Shown here piece by piece: positions 9,069 to 19,169 of a stretch of DNA of 32,968 nt. A program made the translations under genes and the position numbers. The stretch is from positions 1-32,968 of the forward strand of contig NZ_SCTN01000485.1 in assembly GCF_004297345.1 (NCBI RefSeq), read 5' to 3'. Positions within the stretch are counted from its first letter, which is position 1. Each line of letters starts with the position of its first letter. The stretch is from Aquabacterium sp. Lineage in GTDB: Bacteria > Pseudomonadota > Gammaproteobacteria > Burkholderiales > Burkholderiaceae_C. Below the pieces are notes generated by a model, which saw only the letters and a program-made list of their open reading frames with translations, ran no database searches and was not told the origin of the DNA.

Positions 9069-10178
9069 TTAGAACAGCTCGACGTCGCCGACGTGCGTGT
9101 CTTCCGACTTCAGCACACCTTCACGCACCAGCGCCTCGTAACACAGCACTTGATTGCGCCCCTGGTGCTTGGCTTGATAAACGCCCTGATCCGCACGGGA
9201 GAAGGACACGTTGGGCGTGTCCTTGTGCTCGATCTCGGTGAAGCCCACGCTCACCGTCACCCGGTTGATCTGCGGGAAAGGATAGGACTCGACGTTCTTG
9301 CGGAAGCGCTCGAAAGCGCCCATGGCATCGACCTCGGTACCGCCACGCAGCAAGATCACGAATTCCTCGCCGCCAAATCGGTACAGGCGATCGTAGTGAC
9401 GGAATGACTGGCGCATGATGCGCGCCACCAGCACCAGCACTTCATCACCGATCAGGTGGCCAAAACCATCGTTGACCTTCTTGAAGTGGTCGATGTCCAC
9501 CACGCCAAGCCAGTAGCCTGTTGCAGGAACCGAGCGGCGCTCGCCGGCCGGCACCTGGTAGGCGTCCGCCGTAACAGGCATCGAGGCCTTCAGAAACGTG
9601 GCATCGAAGGTCTGACGGTTGAGCAGCCCCGTCAAGGCATCACGCTGGCTGGATTCCAGCAAATTCTGGAAGTTGCCAAACACCTTGAGCAAGGTTTGTA
9701 TCGGGCGCAAGGATTGCAGCGAGAGGGGCTTTTCAGACCAGACCTCCAGCACACCAGGCAAACCCACTTCGACCAGCAAAGGCAATACCGTCACGTGCCG
9801 CAAGCCAGGCTCGGTCACCTCTTCACTCAATTCGGCCTGCTCCAGCAAGCGCGAATCCAGCACAGAGGCACGCATGGGATAGGCCGCCAGAGGGGGCAAA
9901 GACTCCAGATCCACCCAGGGCGGATCACTGACCGTCAATTGACCACGCCTGGCCAGGCCGCTGCACAGCCAGTGCCGAGGTTCGTCGTCGCGACCGACCA
10001 GGCGGTACACGCCCACACTGGTCACCGACAACAACTCCAGCACCCCCTGAGCCAGCGACACATCCAGCATCTCGCGATCGCGCTGAGCAGTCAGGGCCGC
10101 CAGATGGGAAATGGCATCCTCCACGACCGGTTGCACGGTCACGTGGTGTGATGGAGGAGGTGTGGTGTGCGCCAACAA
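9069..10178 (-). CDS. Diguanylate cyclase (GAF-like sensor plus GGDEF domain)
   Basis: RFGGEEF active site and RHYD I-site five residues upstream; DALTGLLNRQTFD. The N-terminal ~170 aa is GAF-like. The exact start is uncertain: the track uses a TTG, with downstream GTG alternatives. Confidence 0.9.
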   Translation of the reverse strand: MLAHTTPPPSHHVTVQPVVEDAISHLAALTAQRDREMLDVSLAQGVLELLSVTSVGVYRLVGRDDEPRHWLCSGLARRGQLTVSDPPWVDLESLPPLAAYPMRASVLDSRLLEQAELSEEVTEPGLRHVTVLPLLVEVGLPGVLEVWSEKPLSLQSLRPIQTLLKVFGNFQNLLESSQRDALTGLLNRQTFDATFLKASMPVTADAYQVPAGERRSVPATGYWLGVVDIDHFKKVNDGFGHLIGDEVLVLVARIMRQSFRHYDRLYRFGGEEFVILLRGGTEVDAMGAFERFRKNVESYPFPQINRVTVSVGFTEIEHKDTPNVSFSRADQGVYQAKHQGRNQVLCYEALVREGVLKSEDTHVGDVELF

Positions 10179-10195
10179 GTCAGTACTACTGTGGA

Positions 10196-13100
10196 TCAGG
10201 CCACCACCTCATGCAGAGCGGCATAGCGGCCCACCAGGGCCAGCAGCTCTTCTTCACCATACGGTTTGCCCAGGTAGTGGTTCACACCCAGTTCGGTCGC
10301 ATAGTCACGATGCTTCTGAGCAATACGTGAGGTGATCATGATGACGGGCAGATCAGACAATTTTTGATCCGCACGGATGTTGCGTACGAGGTCGAAACCA
10401 TCCATGCGGGGCATTTCAATGTCCGACAGTATCACTGCGGGGCGCTCTTGTGCCAGCAATTCGAGGGCTTCCAACCCATCTTTTGCGAGCATCACGCGAT
10501 AACCTTCACGAGCTAGCAGGCGCTGGGTCACCTTGCGCACGGTCAAGGAGTCATCAACGACCAGCACAAGCGGGGTCTGCGCCTCCGTGGACTCCGTCAC
10601 GGTCTTGGCCGTTGGCTTGTTGTTAGGCAGCAGCCAACCGTCGAGCTCCGAGCCCGCTGCGGCCAGTGCTTGCGTCGTCTGAGCCTGAGCGCGGTCACCG
10701 TACACGGTCGCCAAAGCCACCGGGTTGTAGATCAGCGACACGGCGCCCGATGCCAGCAGCGTCATCCCGGCCAGGCCAGGCAAGCGAGCCAGTTGCGGCC
10801 CCAGGTTCTTGACGACCACTTCCTGGTTGCCCAGCACTTCGTCGACGTGCAGCGCAATACGTTGCTGCGCCGAGCGCACGATCACGATCGGCAGGCTACG
10901 GCCACCTTCCATGCCGCGCGGACTGAAGTCCAGCAGCGAGCCCAGCCAGTAGAACGGCAGCACCAGATCGGCAAAGCCGTAGGAGCCTTGCTTGTAGGCC
11001 TGCTCAACCTCTTGCGGACGCGCGCGACGCACCATCTCGATCAGATGGGTTGGCACGGCGATGTTGATGGCGCCACAACGCAGCATCACCACCTTCGTGA
11101 CAGCCGTGGTCAGCGGCAGGATCAGCGTGAAGCTGGTGCCCTTGCCTGCCGAGGTCGCCGTTTCGATGCGACCGCCCATGGCGTTCACTTCGGATCGGAC
11201 CACGTCCATGCCGATGCCACGACCAGCCAGCTCGGTGACCGACTCGGCCGTCGAGAAGCCGGAGGTGAAGATCAGTTGAGACAGTTCGGCTTCGCTGGGC
11301 GTGTCATCCGGCAGCAGCAGGCCCATGGCCACCGCACGCTTGCGGATGCGCTCCAGGTTCAGGCCGGAACCGTCATCACGGAACTCGATGGCCACTTCGT
11401 TGCCCTCATGGCGCAGGGCCACGATGACCTGACCGGCGGCATCCTTGCCTGCGGCCGTGCGTGCAGCCGCATCCTCGATACCGTGGGTGATGCAGTTACG
11501 CAGCAAGTGCTCGAAGGAGCCTGTCATGCGTTCCAGCACGCCGCGGTCGATTTCCGTGGAACCGCCCACAATGTCCAGACGCACCTGTTTGCCGGTTTCC
11601 TTGGCCGCCTGGCGCACCACGCGGTACAAGCGATCAGACAGGCCGTCGAACTCCACCATGCGGGTGCGCAGCAGATCGTCCTGCAGGTCACGCGTCAGGC
11701 GGGCCTGGGCGGCCAACTGGTCTTCTGCCGTTTCAAGGTTGCGCTGCAAGGTGCGCTGCACGGTGGCCACGTCGTTCACCGACTCGGCCATCATGCGGGT
11801 CAACTCCTGGAATCGCGTGTAGCGGTCAAACTCCAGTGGATCGAAGTTCTGGCTCTGTGCACGGGCTGCTTCCATGCGGGTGCTCAGCTGGGTTTCAGCT
11901 TGCAACTCGATGTCACGCAGTTGTTGGCGCAGACGCTCCAGGTTGTCCGTCAGGTCGGTCAACGAACCGCGAATCTGCCCGACCTGCGATTGCAAGCGCG
12001 TGCGGGTGATACTGACTTCACCCGCGTGGTTGACCAGGCGATCCAGCAACTGAGGGCGCACGCGCACCACGGCTTGCGAAGGCGCATGGGCATGCTCGCG
12101 GTCCAGCCGCGCGGTCGGGCCTTGCGCGGCCCGAGGCAAGGTGCCCCAGTCGATCGGTGCCAGCTTGACCTCGGGTTGCTGGCGAGACGTGATCGGCGAC
12201 ACCACCTCGGATGCCACCTCAGGTGCAGCGACTTCAACCGGCGCTGCTGTCGATGGCTCGACAAGCTCGCGCGCTGGCGCCGCGCTCAAACGCTCAGGCG
12301 CGGCCACCACGGGCTCGGCTGGCGGCAAGTCGCGGTTGACCTGCTCGTCATAGCTTTGCGCATCATTGGCACGCAAGGCTTCGAACACTTCAACCAGCCG
12401 GTCGACGCGCCCTTCCAACGGGGCGATGTCGGCGTGCGTGATTTGATCGGACGCCAACAGGCGCTCGATCGTCGATTCCATTCGGTGAGCCAGTTCACCC
12501 AAACGCATGGCACCGGCCAGGCGTGCACCACCCTTGAACGTATGCAAGGTACGCATGCAGGCCGCCGCGGCCGCCGGGTGATCCGGCATCTCCAGCCACT
12601 GGCGCGTCTGGCTGGCCAATTGAGGCAGCAATTCCTGCGCTTCTTCCTCGAAAATCGGGAACAAGTCAGGATCGACGTTGTCCTGCGCATCGATGTCGGA
12701 CTCATCATCCCAATGCACCGGACCAGCCCCCGTCAGCGGCTGCGATGTCGACAGGCCTGATTGCAAGGGATCGGTATCAGCCGACAGGGGCGACAACTCA
12801 CGGAACTCGGCCACACCCAAAGGCGCAGGCTGGGTGACCTCGACCTCTTCAGCCGAGCGAACCAGGCGCAGGTGCGGGCGGGCATCCTCGACTGGCAGAT
12901 CACCCAGCTGAGAATCGCTCAAGACGATGGCTTCAGCGTCTTGCGGAGCTGGCGCAAAAGGATCGGTCTGTGCGTCGCTGGCGGCCTCGTCATCGAGGTC
13001 ACTGACCAGGCTACGCGCTTCGATGCGGCGCGAGGCGTCGTGGTCGTACCACTCCAGGCGGCGCATCAACTCATCTGATGGCGTCTTGAGGAAACCTGCC

Positions 13101-16100
13101 GCGAACTGATGCAGCAAGCGACGGATTTCTTCTGCTGCCTCGTTGAACAGGGCAGCGGCCTCGGTTTCGCCACCACCCAGCGCTTGCGAACGCATCAAGG
13201 CGTGCTCCAGCAAGCGGGCCAGTTGAGACAACTCGGTATAGCCCACGGTGCCGGAGTTACCTGCCAGCGAGTGCGCCAGCGCAATGGCCTCGTCGCTCAC
13301 AGGACGGTGCAACTCAAGCGCCCACTCGCCCAGCGCAGTGGACAAGCGGCGAGATTGCTCGTCTGCTTCGTTCAGGTAGATGTTGAACAGCGGGATGCTG
13401 ATGCGCAGCGGCCCCACCACCTTGACCTGTTCGTCCGCACTCTCTGCATCAGGCGAAGGATCGGCATCAACAGGCACATCGACCGCATCAAAGCCAGCGG
13501 GCTCGACAGGGATCACGACATCCAGATCGGCGGCCTGAGTGGGATCGTCATCGTCCAGGATCACGACCTCTTTGGGATCGGTCAGTTCGACCTCACCCAA
13601 TGGCGCTTCTTCAATCTGCTCATGCTCCGAATACAGCGCAGCAGGCGCGGACGGTGCGTGAATGGTTTCAACTTCGATACCGCTTGCCGCATCAGGCAGC
13701 ACAAGCTCATTGGCAGGAGAAGCCAGATCCAGCACGATCAACTCGTGATCGGGCACAGGCTCGGGCATCAGCGACTGAGGCTGAGTGTCAACCTCAGGCA
13801 AGGCATCCAGATCGAGAACGGTGTCTGACTCAGGGACGTCGATATCCAGCAAAGTGACATCGACATGAGGCAGCTCATGGACATCTTGACCAGACTGCGG
13901 CGGCAGATCAGGCAAGTCCAAATCGTCGAACGACAGTGTCTCGACAACCGGCAGGGACTCGGCCTTGATCTCGTCGACAGCCTGACCCAGGGAGGGCAAC
14001 TCCCAATCGGGCTCGGTGAAGGACTCGGTGAAAGCGGGGCGAGGCTCAGCCTGCAACGCAGGCGCCGGCTCGATCTCTTCTACGTCCGGCAGTTCGGGCT
14101 GAATCGGCTCGGCCAGTACTGCAATGACGGGCTCTGGCGGTTCTTCTGGCAGGCTCTCCGCCTCGGCTGCCGGCGCGGCACCCGTTTCAGCAATGGCACG
14201 GCGCTCACCGCGCAGGCGCAAGGCATCGGCCACATCGATCACAGGCTGAGCAGACCAACCCTTGTCCTGCTTGGCAGAGATGGCATCTGTCCACAGTGCA
14301 AAGTGGCCCAGCACATCAGCCGTCACGGCTTGCAGATCGGCACTGGCAGGCTCTTGCGATGCCAGCCAGGCGTTGTACATCTGCTCGCAAGCCCAACCAG
14401 CCTCGCCATACTCCTTGAGTCCCACCATGCGGGAACTGCCCTTGAGCGTGTGGAACCCGCGGCGCACGGCTGTCAGCGAACCCACATCATCGGGCTGTGA
14501 AGCCAGATGAACCAAGGCCTGCTGCATGTTGTCGATGACCTCGCGCGCTTCCTCCAGGAAGATGTCGCGCATTTCATCGTCTTCTTCCAAACCCGTTTCC
14601 TCAGGCGCAGCCGCAGCGGGCGCCAGAGACAGCGGCGCCTGCGGCGGGAACTGTGGCTCGGGCTGCAGGGTTTCGGCGTCAGACACCGATTGCGTGAAGT
14701 CGCTCAGCACCTGCGAGACCTGCTCGCGGGCAGCGGCCAGAGCCGTTTCGTCCTCGCTGGCCTGAGCGGATTCCAGAGCGGCCTGTGCCGCTGCCACGCT
14801 CTCGGCCAGCCCAGCCTGCTCCTGCACGTGCTGCGTGTCAGCCAGCTTCTGCAGTTGCTCGGAGACCTCGGTCAGGGAAGCGTCATCACGCTCCAGCACC
14901 TCGGCCACCTCTTCGGCCACCGCGTGTGCTTCCTCCTGCTGCACATGCTGCGCAACAAACTCTACCGGGTCAGCCTGGGTTTTTTTTTCCCGGCCCATCA
15001 CGGGCGCCAGCACGCCAGTGGCTTCGTCCATGGTGAACAGGGACTTGGCCAGCGCGGGCTGCACGCCCATCATGTCGATCAGGAAGCCCAGTGCGCCCAG
15101 ATTGGTAGCCAGGCGATCGAACACGCCATCCTGCGCAGCCTGATCCAGATCGGCATCAGGCACCAGCAGGTGATCCACGGCTTCGCGCATGCGCACGGTG
15201 GCGTGCGCCGCGACATCCAGGCCCAGCACGGCCAGCACGCCGCGCATGGATTGCAATTGCGAAGGCACATTGACCAGCGGGGTCACGTCCTTGGGATCGC
15301 GGAAGAACTGATCGATGTGCTTTTCGCAATCGCTCAGGGTGTTGCGCAACTCTTGCACCACACTGCCAATGGTCTGGCGATCGGAGACACGGCGATACAG
15401 CGCTTCCATCCAGGCTTCCAGCGGCTGGGCTTCATGGCCTTCGCTGATGTTCTGAATGCGCTGAGCCAGGCGCTGCACGCGCTGCTGCTGATCCGGATTG
15501 TCGAACTCGCCGTCCTCCAGCGAAGCTTCCAGGTAAAGCAGGCTGGTAGCCACTTCCATGGCCAACGCAGGAGCCGGTGCCTGAGCCGCCTGCACGGTGG
15601 TCTGCACGGCATGGGTCAAGGCATCAGCCAGCACCTGCCCGTCAGGGAACAGGCGGCGCAGGGAGTCGGCCACCAGCGAGAACTGCTCGTTCAAACCACC
15701 CAGGCGCAAAAGCTCGCCTGCCGCGACGGCAGACCAGCCATCCTTGGCACCGGCCACGCGCTTGAGGGCCTGTGCCACCCAGGCGGGGTCGTACTTGCCC
15801 AGCGCCGAGGCCTGCAGATCCACAGGCTTGTGGCGCTCCAGACCAAATGTGCGGCGCACACGGGCCAGCACGGAGTGCTCGGCAGCAGGCACATCAGAGG
15901 CCTGCGCGCAGAAGAACAGGAGTTCATTGGCCAGTCGGTCAGACGGCGTGGCGTTGCCCTTGACCAGCACACGCAACTGGCTGAGCAGTTGCGACAGCAC
16001 ACGCTTGGCGTGCACGGTCAGGGGCACATGGGCGCCGGCCAGACCTTCCAGGAAACCGCTGGCCAGCATCCACGTGGCCGATTCGCGGTGCGCGGATCGC

Positions 16101-16762
16101 TGCACGGCGCCACTGGCCAATGCGGCGCACAGATCGGCCAAAGCCACAGCATCAGCGGGCTGATTGCGCTTGAGCAGGTTCAGCAGGCCGGTTTCGAAAT
16201 CATCAACAGTGCGCGCATCGGCCGCACGGGCCGACACGTTCTCAGGCGGTGCCAGCGGCGCCTCCAGAGACAGATCAGGCCAGTCCTGCGACCACAGATC
16301 GGTGGGACGAGGCAACACACTGCCCACGCGGGCCATCAACGCCTCATATTGAGGAAACAGCGCCATGGCCGAAACAGGCTTGCCAGCCAGTCGGCGGCTC
16401 ACGTAATCGAGCAGCGCAAACGACGCCTTCTCGACGTCGCGCACCGCATCTTCGGTGATGGACTGTGGACGATTGACGAACTTCTGGACCACCGCTTCGG
16501 CGGCACGCAACAAGGTGGCACCAGCAGGCACACCAGCCAACTCCAGCGCACCCACACCCTGGTGGATCTGCTGACGGGCCGTGCGCAGGATCGCAGGGTC
16601 CATGGCGTCCATGTCGGACAGCCCGGCTGATGTCACATCCTTGAGGCAACGATGCAGCGCCTTGTGTGCCGAGTCCAGCGACTTGCGCAGTTCCTCATGC
16701 ACCCAGGCCAATGCACTGAGGTCGTCAGATGGCGAGGGATCGTCGTGGTGCAAGCTGTCCAT
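10196..16762 (-). CDS. chpA: Pil-Chp hybrid chemosensory histidine kinase/response regulator (ChpA/PilL)
   Basis: 2188 aa. FimL-like N-terminal region; several Hpt segments (FHTLKGSSRMVGL, AHSLAGNSGTVGY, LHTFKGGARLAGA); CheA dimerisation (LLDRLVNHAGEVSITRTRL), HATPase and CheW-like domains; C-terminal REC (LVVDDSLTVRKVTQRLL...SDIEMPRMDGF). Adjacent to pilGHIJ. Confidence 0.95.
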   Translation of the reverse strand: MDSLHHDDPSPSDDLSALAWVHEELRKSLDSAHKALHRCLKDVTSAGLSDMDAMDPAILRTARQQIHQGVGALELAGVPAGATLLRAAEAVVQKFVNRPQSITEDAVRDVEKASFALLDYVSRRLAGKPVSAMALFPQYEALMARVGSVLPRPTDLWSQDWPDLSLEAPLAPPENVSARAADARTVDDFETGLLNLLKRNQPADAVALADLCAALASGAVQRSAHRESATWMLASGFLEGLAGAHVPLTVHAKRVLSQLLSQLRVLVKGNATPSDRLANELLFFCAQASDVPAAEHSVLARVRRTFGLERHKPVDLQASALGKYDPAWVAQALKRVAGAKDGWSAVAAGELLRLGGLNEQFSLVADSLRRLFPDGQVLADALTHAVQTTVQAAQAPAPALAMEVATSLLYLEASLEDGEFDNPDQQQRVQRLAQRIQNISEGHEAQPLEAWMEALYRRVSDRQTIGSVVQELRNTLSDCEKHIDQFFRDPKDVTPLVNVPSQLQSMRGVLAVLGLDVAAHATVRMREAVDHLLVPDADLDQAAQDGVFDRLATNLGALGFLIDMMGVQPALAKSLFTMDEATGVLAPVMGREKKTQADPVEFVAQHVQQEEAHAVAEEVAEVLERDDASLTEVSEQLQKLADTQHVQEQAGLAESVAAAQAALESAQASEDETALAAAREQVSQVLSDFTQSVSDAETLQPEPQFPPQAPLSLAPAAAAPEETGLEEDDEMRDIFLEEAREVIDNMQQALVHLASQPDDVGSLTAVRRGFHTLKGSSRMVGLKEYGEAGWACEQMYNAWLASQEPASADLQAVTADVLGHFALWTDAISAKQDKGWSAQPVIDVADALRLRGERRAIAETGAAPAAEAESLPEEPPEPVIAVLAEPIQPELPDVEEIEPAPALQAEPRPAFTESFTEPDWELPSLGQAVDEIKAESLPVVETLSFDDLDLPDLPPQSGQDVHELPHVDVTLLDIDVPESDTVLDLDALPEVDTQPQSLMPEPVPDHELIVLDLASPANELVLPDAASGIEVETIHAPSAPAALYSEHEQIEEAPLGEVELTDPKEVVILDDDDPTQAADLDVVIPVEPAGFDAVDVPVDADPSPDAESADEQVKVVGPLRISIPLFNIYLNEADEQSRRLSTALGEWALELHRPVSDEAIALAHSLAGNSGTVGYTELSQLARLLEHALMRSQALGGGETEAAALFNEAAEEIRRLLHQFAAGFLKTPSDELMRRLEWYDHDASRRIEARSLVSDLDDEAASDAQTDPFAPAPQDAEAIVLSDSQLGDLPVEDARPHLRLVRSAEEVEVTQPAPLGVAEFRELSPLSADTDPLQSGLSTSQPLTGAGPVHWDDESDIDAQDNVDPDLFPIFEEEAQELLPQLASQTRQWLEMPDHPAAAAACMRTLHTFKGGARLAGAMRLGELAHRMESTIERLLASDQITHADIAPLEGRVDRLVEVFEALRANDAQSYDEQVNRDLPPAEPVVAAPERLSAAPARELVEPSTAAPVEVAAPEVASEVVSPITSRQQPEVKLAPIDWGTLPRAAQGPTARLDREHAHAPSQAVVRVRPQLLDRLVNHAGEVSITRTRLQSQVGQIRGSLTDLTDNLERLRQQLRDIELQAETQLSTRMEAARAQSQNFDPLEFDRYTRFQELTRMMAESVNDVATVQRTLQRNLETAEDQLAAQARLTRDLQDDLLRTRMVEFDGLSDRLYRVVRQAAKETGKQVRLDIVGGSTEIDRGVLERMTGSFEHLLRNCITHGIEDAAARTAAGKDAAGQVIVALRHEGNEVAIEFRDDGSGLNLERIRKRAVAMGLLLPDDTPSEAELSQLIFTSGFSTAESVTELAGRGIGMDVVRSEVNAMGGRIETATSAGKGTSFTLILPLTTAVTKVVMLRCGAINIAVPTHLIEMVRRARPQEVEQAYKQGSYGFADLVLPFYWLGSLLDFSPRGMEGGRSLPIVIVRSAQQRIALHVDEVLGNQEVVVKNLGPQLARLPGLAGMTLLASGAVSLIYNPVALATVYGDRAQAQTTQALAAAGSELDGWLLPNNKPTAKTVTESTEAQTPLVLVVDDSLTVRKVTQRLLAREGYRVMLAKDGLEALELLAQERPAVILSDIEMPRMDGFDLVRNIRADQKLSDLPVIMITSRIAQKHRDYATELGVNHYLGKPYGEEELLALVGRYAALHEVVA
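14980..14988 (-). other. A9 homopolymer (in-frame A_AAA_AAA slippery heptamer) inside chpA
   Basis: The minus strand reads ATG GGC CGG GAA AAA AAA ACC CAG GCT GAC. The -1 frame reads AAC CCA GGC TGA. Confidence 0.6.
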
Positions 16763-16778
16763 GGGTCAATGCGCTCTC

Positions 16779-19118
16779 TCAGGAAGCGATCTTGAATCGG
16801 GCCACCGATTGCTGGAGTTCGTTGGCGGTACGGGACAACTCACGCACCAACTGCGTAGTCGAACGGGTACCTTCACCGGTCTGCTCGGTCACGGCGAAAA
16901 TGTGCTGGATGTTGGCCACCACCACGTTCGCCGATTCGGCTTCACGCAAGGCTTGCGAGGAAATCTGCTCAATCAGCTCGGCAAGGCGGCGTGACACGCG
17001 GTCGATGTCGCCCAGCGCGGAACCGGCGGCGTCAGACAGTCGGGCCCCTTCCACCACACCCTGCGTGGAGCGTTCCATAGCGGCCACGGCATCTTGCGTG
17101 TCAGTCTGAATGGTACGCACCAACGCAGCAATTTCACGGGTCGCATCGCCGGAACGTTCAGCCAGACGCTGCACTTCTTCGGCCACCACAGAGAAGCCGC
17201 GACCGGCTTCACCCGCAGATGCCGCTTGAATGGCGGCGTTCAAAGCCAGCACGTTGGTCTGCTCGGTAATGTCAGAAATCAGCTCGGTGATTTCGCCGAT
17301 TTCCTGAGAAGACTCACCCAGTCGCTTGATGCGCTTGGAGGTTTCCTGGATCTGCTCACGGATGGTGTTCATACCGCCGATGGCGTTCTGCACGGCAGCC
17401 AGACCGGAGTCAGCGGCGGCCAGCGATTGGCGCGCCACCTCGGCGGAGTGCTGGGCTTGCGCGGACACCTCGTTAATGCGGCCGGCCATCTGCAGCACCG
17501 ACTCACCGGTTTCGCGGATCTCGCGCAGTTGCTCGTCAGATGCGGCCAGCAGTTCGGTCGACGTGGTTTCCACCTCACCGGTGGTTTCCGTCACCCGTTG
17601 CACCGTGCCTTGCACTTGCGACACCAGGTTACGCAGCTCTTCCACCGTGAAGTTCACCGAGTCGGCGATGGCGCCGGTGATGTCTTCCGTCACGGTTGCT
17701 TGTTGCGTCAAGTCACCTTCAGCGACCAGTTGCAGTTCGTTCATCAGTCGCAGAATGGCCGCCTGGTTGGCGTCGTTCACGCGCTTGGCTTCGCGCTCCA
17801 TGCGCTCGGCTTCCTGCCGCTGTTGCTCAGCGATCTGACGACGGTGCGTTTGATCGGTCACGAACACACGGAACAGGCCGTAGGCCGAGGCCACGGTCAC
17901 CAGCAGCGACACCAGAATCATGGCCACGTTCAGGCCACCGATGCCAGCGCCCTCGGTCAGCTTCTGCTGCACGGTCTCCAGGCCCTTGCGCAGAGGCTCG
18001 GAGTCATCGATCACCGCCACCTGAGCATCACGCGCAGCCACCAGGCCTTGCAGCGAACCCAGGATGAAGGTCGATTGCGTGCGGGTGCGTTCGAAGATTT
18101 TCAGCAGGGCTTCCAGCTGCTCACGCACAGCCGGATCCTTGGAGGCCACCAGCTTCAACTCGCCATTGCCGTTGAGCATGCCTTCGGCGATTTCCTTGAA
18201 GGCGTTCAAGTCCTTGCCCAGCAGGAACACGGCCTCGGTCGACACGCCTTCCACGGTCAGGAATTCGTTGGCCGACTTACCGATACGCTGCGTCAGCATC
18301 ACCAACTGGTTGAGCGACGACATTTCAGAGGAAGACACACCGCCCTTGTCGATCTTGGTCGAGGCGATACCTTCGGCCAGATCCAGCAGTTCGGACGACT
18401 GGCTGTTGACTTCACGCAGGGCCTGGCTCACCTGAGTCAGGGTCTGCTTCTGCTTCAACACGTAGTCGGCGTTCTTCTCGGCGCGGTCTACCAGAGGCAG
18501 CAGCTTGGTCAGCTCTTCCTTAGCAGCGCCATGCACTTCGCTCAGACCCAGCTTGGCGTCGCCCTTGTCCAGACCACGCACGTTGCTGGCCAGCACCTTG
18601 GAGCTATCGGCCACTTCGCCGAAAGCCTGTGCACGACCGATCAAAGCCTGCGAGACCGACTTCGCCAGACGTTGCGACTGCATCAGCGCCTGACCGGTTG
18701 CCCCGGTTTGCGCGGCGCGACGGTCTGCGGAGGTCACCGACAGGAAGGCCGACAAGAGCAGGCCCACCATGCCGACACCCAAGGCGCCGCCGATGAAGCG
18801 CTGCTGTTTGTCCAGGCGCCACTGACCGATAACGGGCAGGCCGGTCTGGGGCTCCAGCAAAGCGTTGGGCGTGTCAACAGCCTCGTTCTTGAGCCGGTTG
18901 TCGTGATAGTCGGGCGGGAACTCGGAAGGCGCAGCCTCCGAGATGATCGAGTCCGACGTGATCGTGCTGCCCGGCTGAAGGGTTGAAGGCGCAGCCTGCG
19001 TGTCCACAGACTGGGCACCCGAGGACGTGACCATCCCTTCGGTGCTCAAGGCTTCCGACTGGACCTCCTCGTCGTCCTGTGTTTTGCCCAGGTCCTTGAT
19101 TCGACTCAGGAAACTCAT
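16779..19118 (-). CDS. pilJ: Twitching-motility methyl-accepting chemotaxis protein PilJ
   Basis: Two TM segments, an MCP signalling domain ([43 protein letters not shown]) and the ending VARFKIAS. The start [10 protein letters not shown] at 19118 is preferred over the track start at 19133. Confidence 0.94.
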   Translation of the reverse strand: MSFLSRIKDLGKTQDDEEVQSEALSTEGMVTSSGAQSVDTQAAPSTLQPGSTITSDSIISEAAPSEFPPDYHDNRLKNEAVDTPNALLEPQTGLPVIGQWRLDKQQRFIGGALGVGMVGLLLSAFLSVTSADRRAAQTGATGQALMQSQRLAKSVSQALIGRAQAFGEVADSSKVLASNVRGLDKGDAKLGLSEVHGAAKEELTKLLPLVDRAEKNADYVLKQKQTLTQVSQALREVNSQSSELLDLAEGIASTKIDKGGVSSSEMSSLNQLVMLTQRIGKSANEFLTVEGVSTEAVFLLGKDLNAFKEIAEGMLNGNGELKLVASKDPAVREQLEALLKIFERTRTQSTFILGSLQGLVAARDAQVAVIDDSEPLRKGLETVQQKLTEGAGIGGLNVAMILVSLLVTVASAYGLFRVFVTDQTHRRQIAEQQRQEAERMEREAKRVNDANQAAILRLMNELQLVAEGDLTQQATVTEDITGAIADSVNFTVEELRNLVSQVQGTVQRVTETTGEVETTSTELLAASDEQLREIRETGESVLQMAGRINEVSAQAQHSAEVARQSLAAADSGLAAVQNAIGGMNTIREQIQETSKRIKRLGESSQEIGEITELISDITEQTNVLALNAAIQAASAGEAGRGFSVVAEEVQRLAERSGDATREIAALVRTIQTDTQDAVAAMERSTQGVVEGARLSDAAGSALGDIDRVSRRLAELIEQISSQALREAESANVVVANIQHIFAVTEQTGEGTRSTTQLVRELSRTANELQQSVARFKIAS

Positions 19119-19169
19119 GTCCTTACACTCCAAACAGTCAGCTGTGACAGCCAGACGGGGTTGAGCCCG

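Noticed and set aside
14507-16630. 707-aa plus-strand ORF (and 696-aa 10670..12760) antisense to chpA
   Set aside because: The minus strand encodes recognisable ChpA domains throughout. The plus ORFs are His/Gln/Arg/Leu-rich mirror translations.
17094-18986. 630-aa plus-strand ORF antisense to pilJ
   Set aside because: Shadow ORF; the pilJ frame carries the conserved MCP signalling domain.
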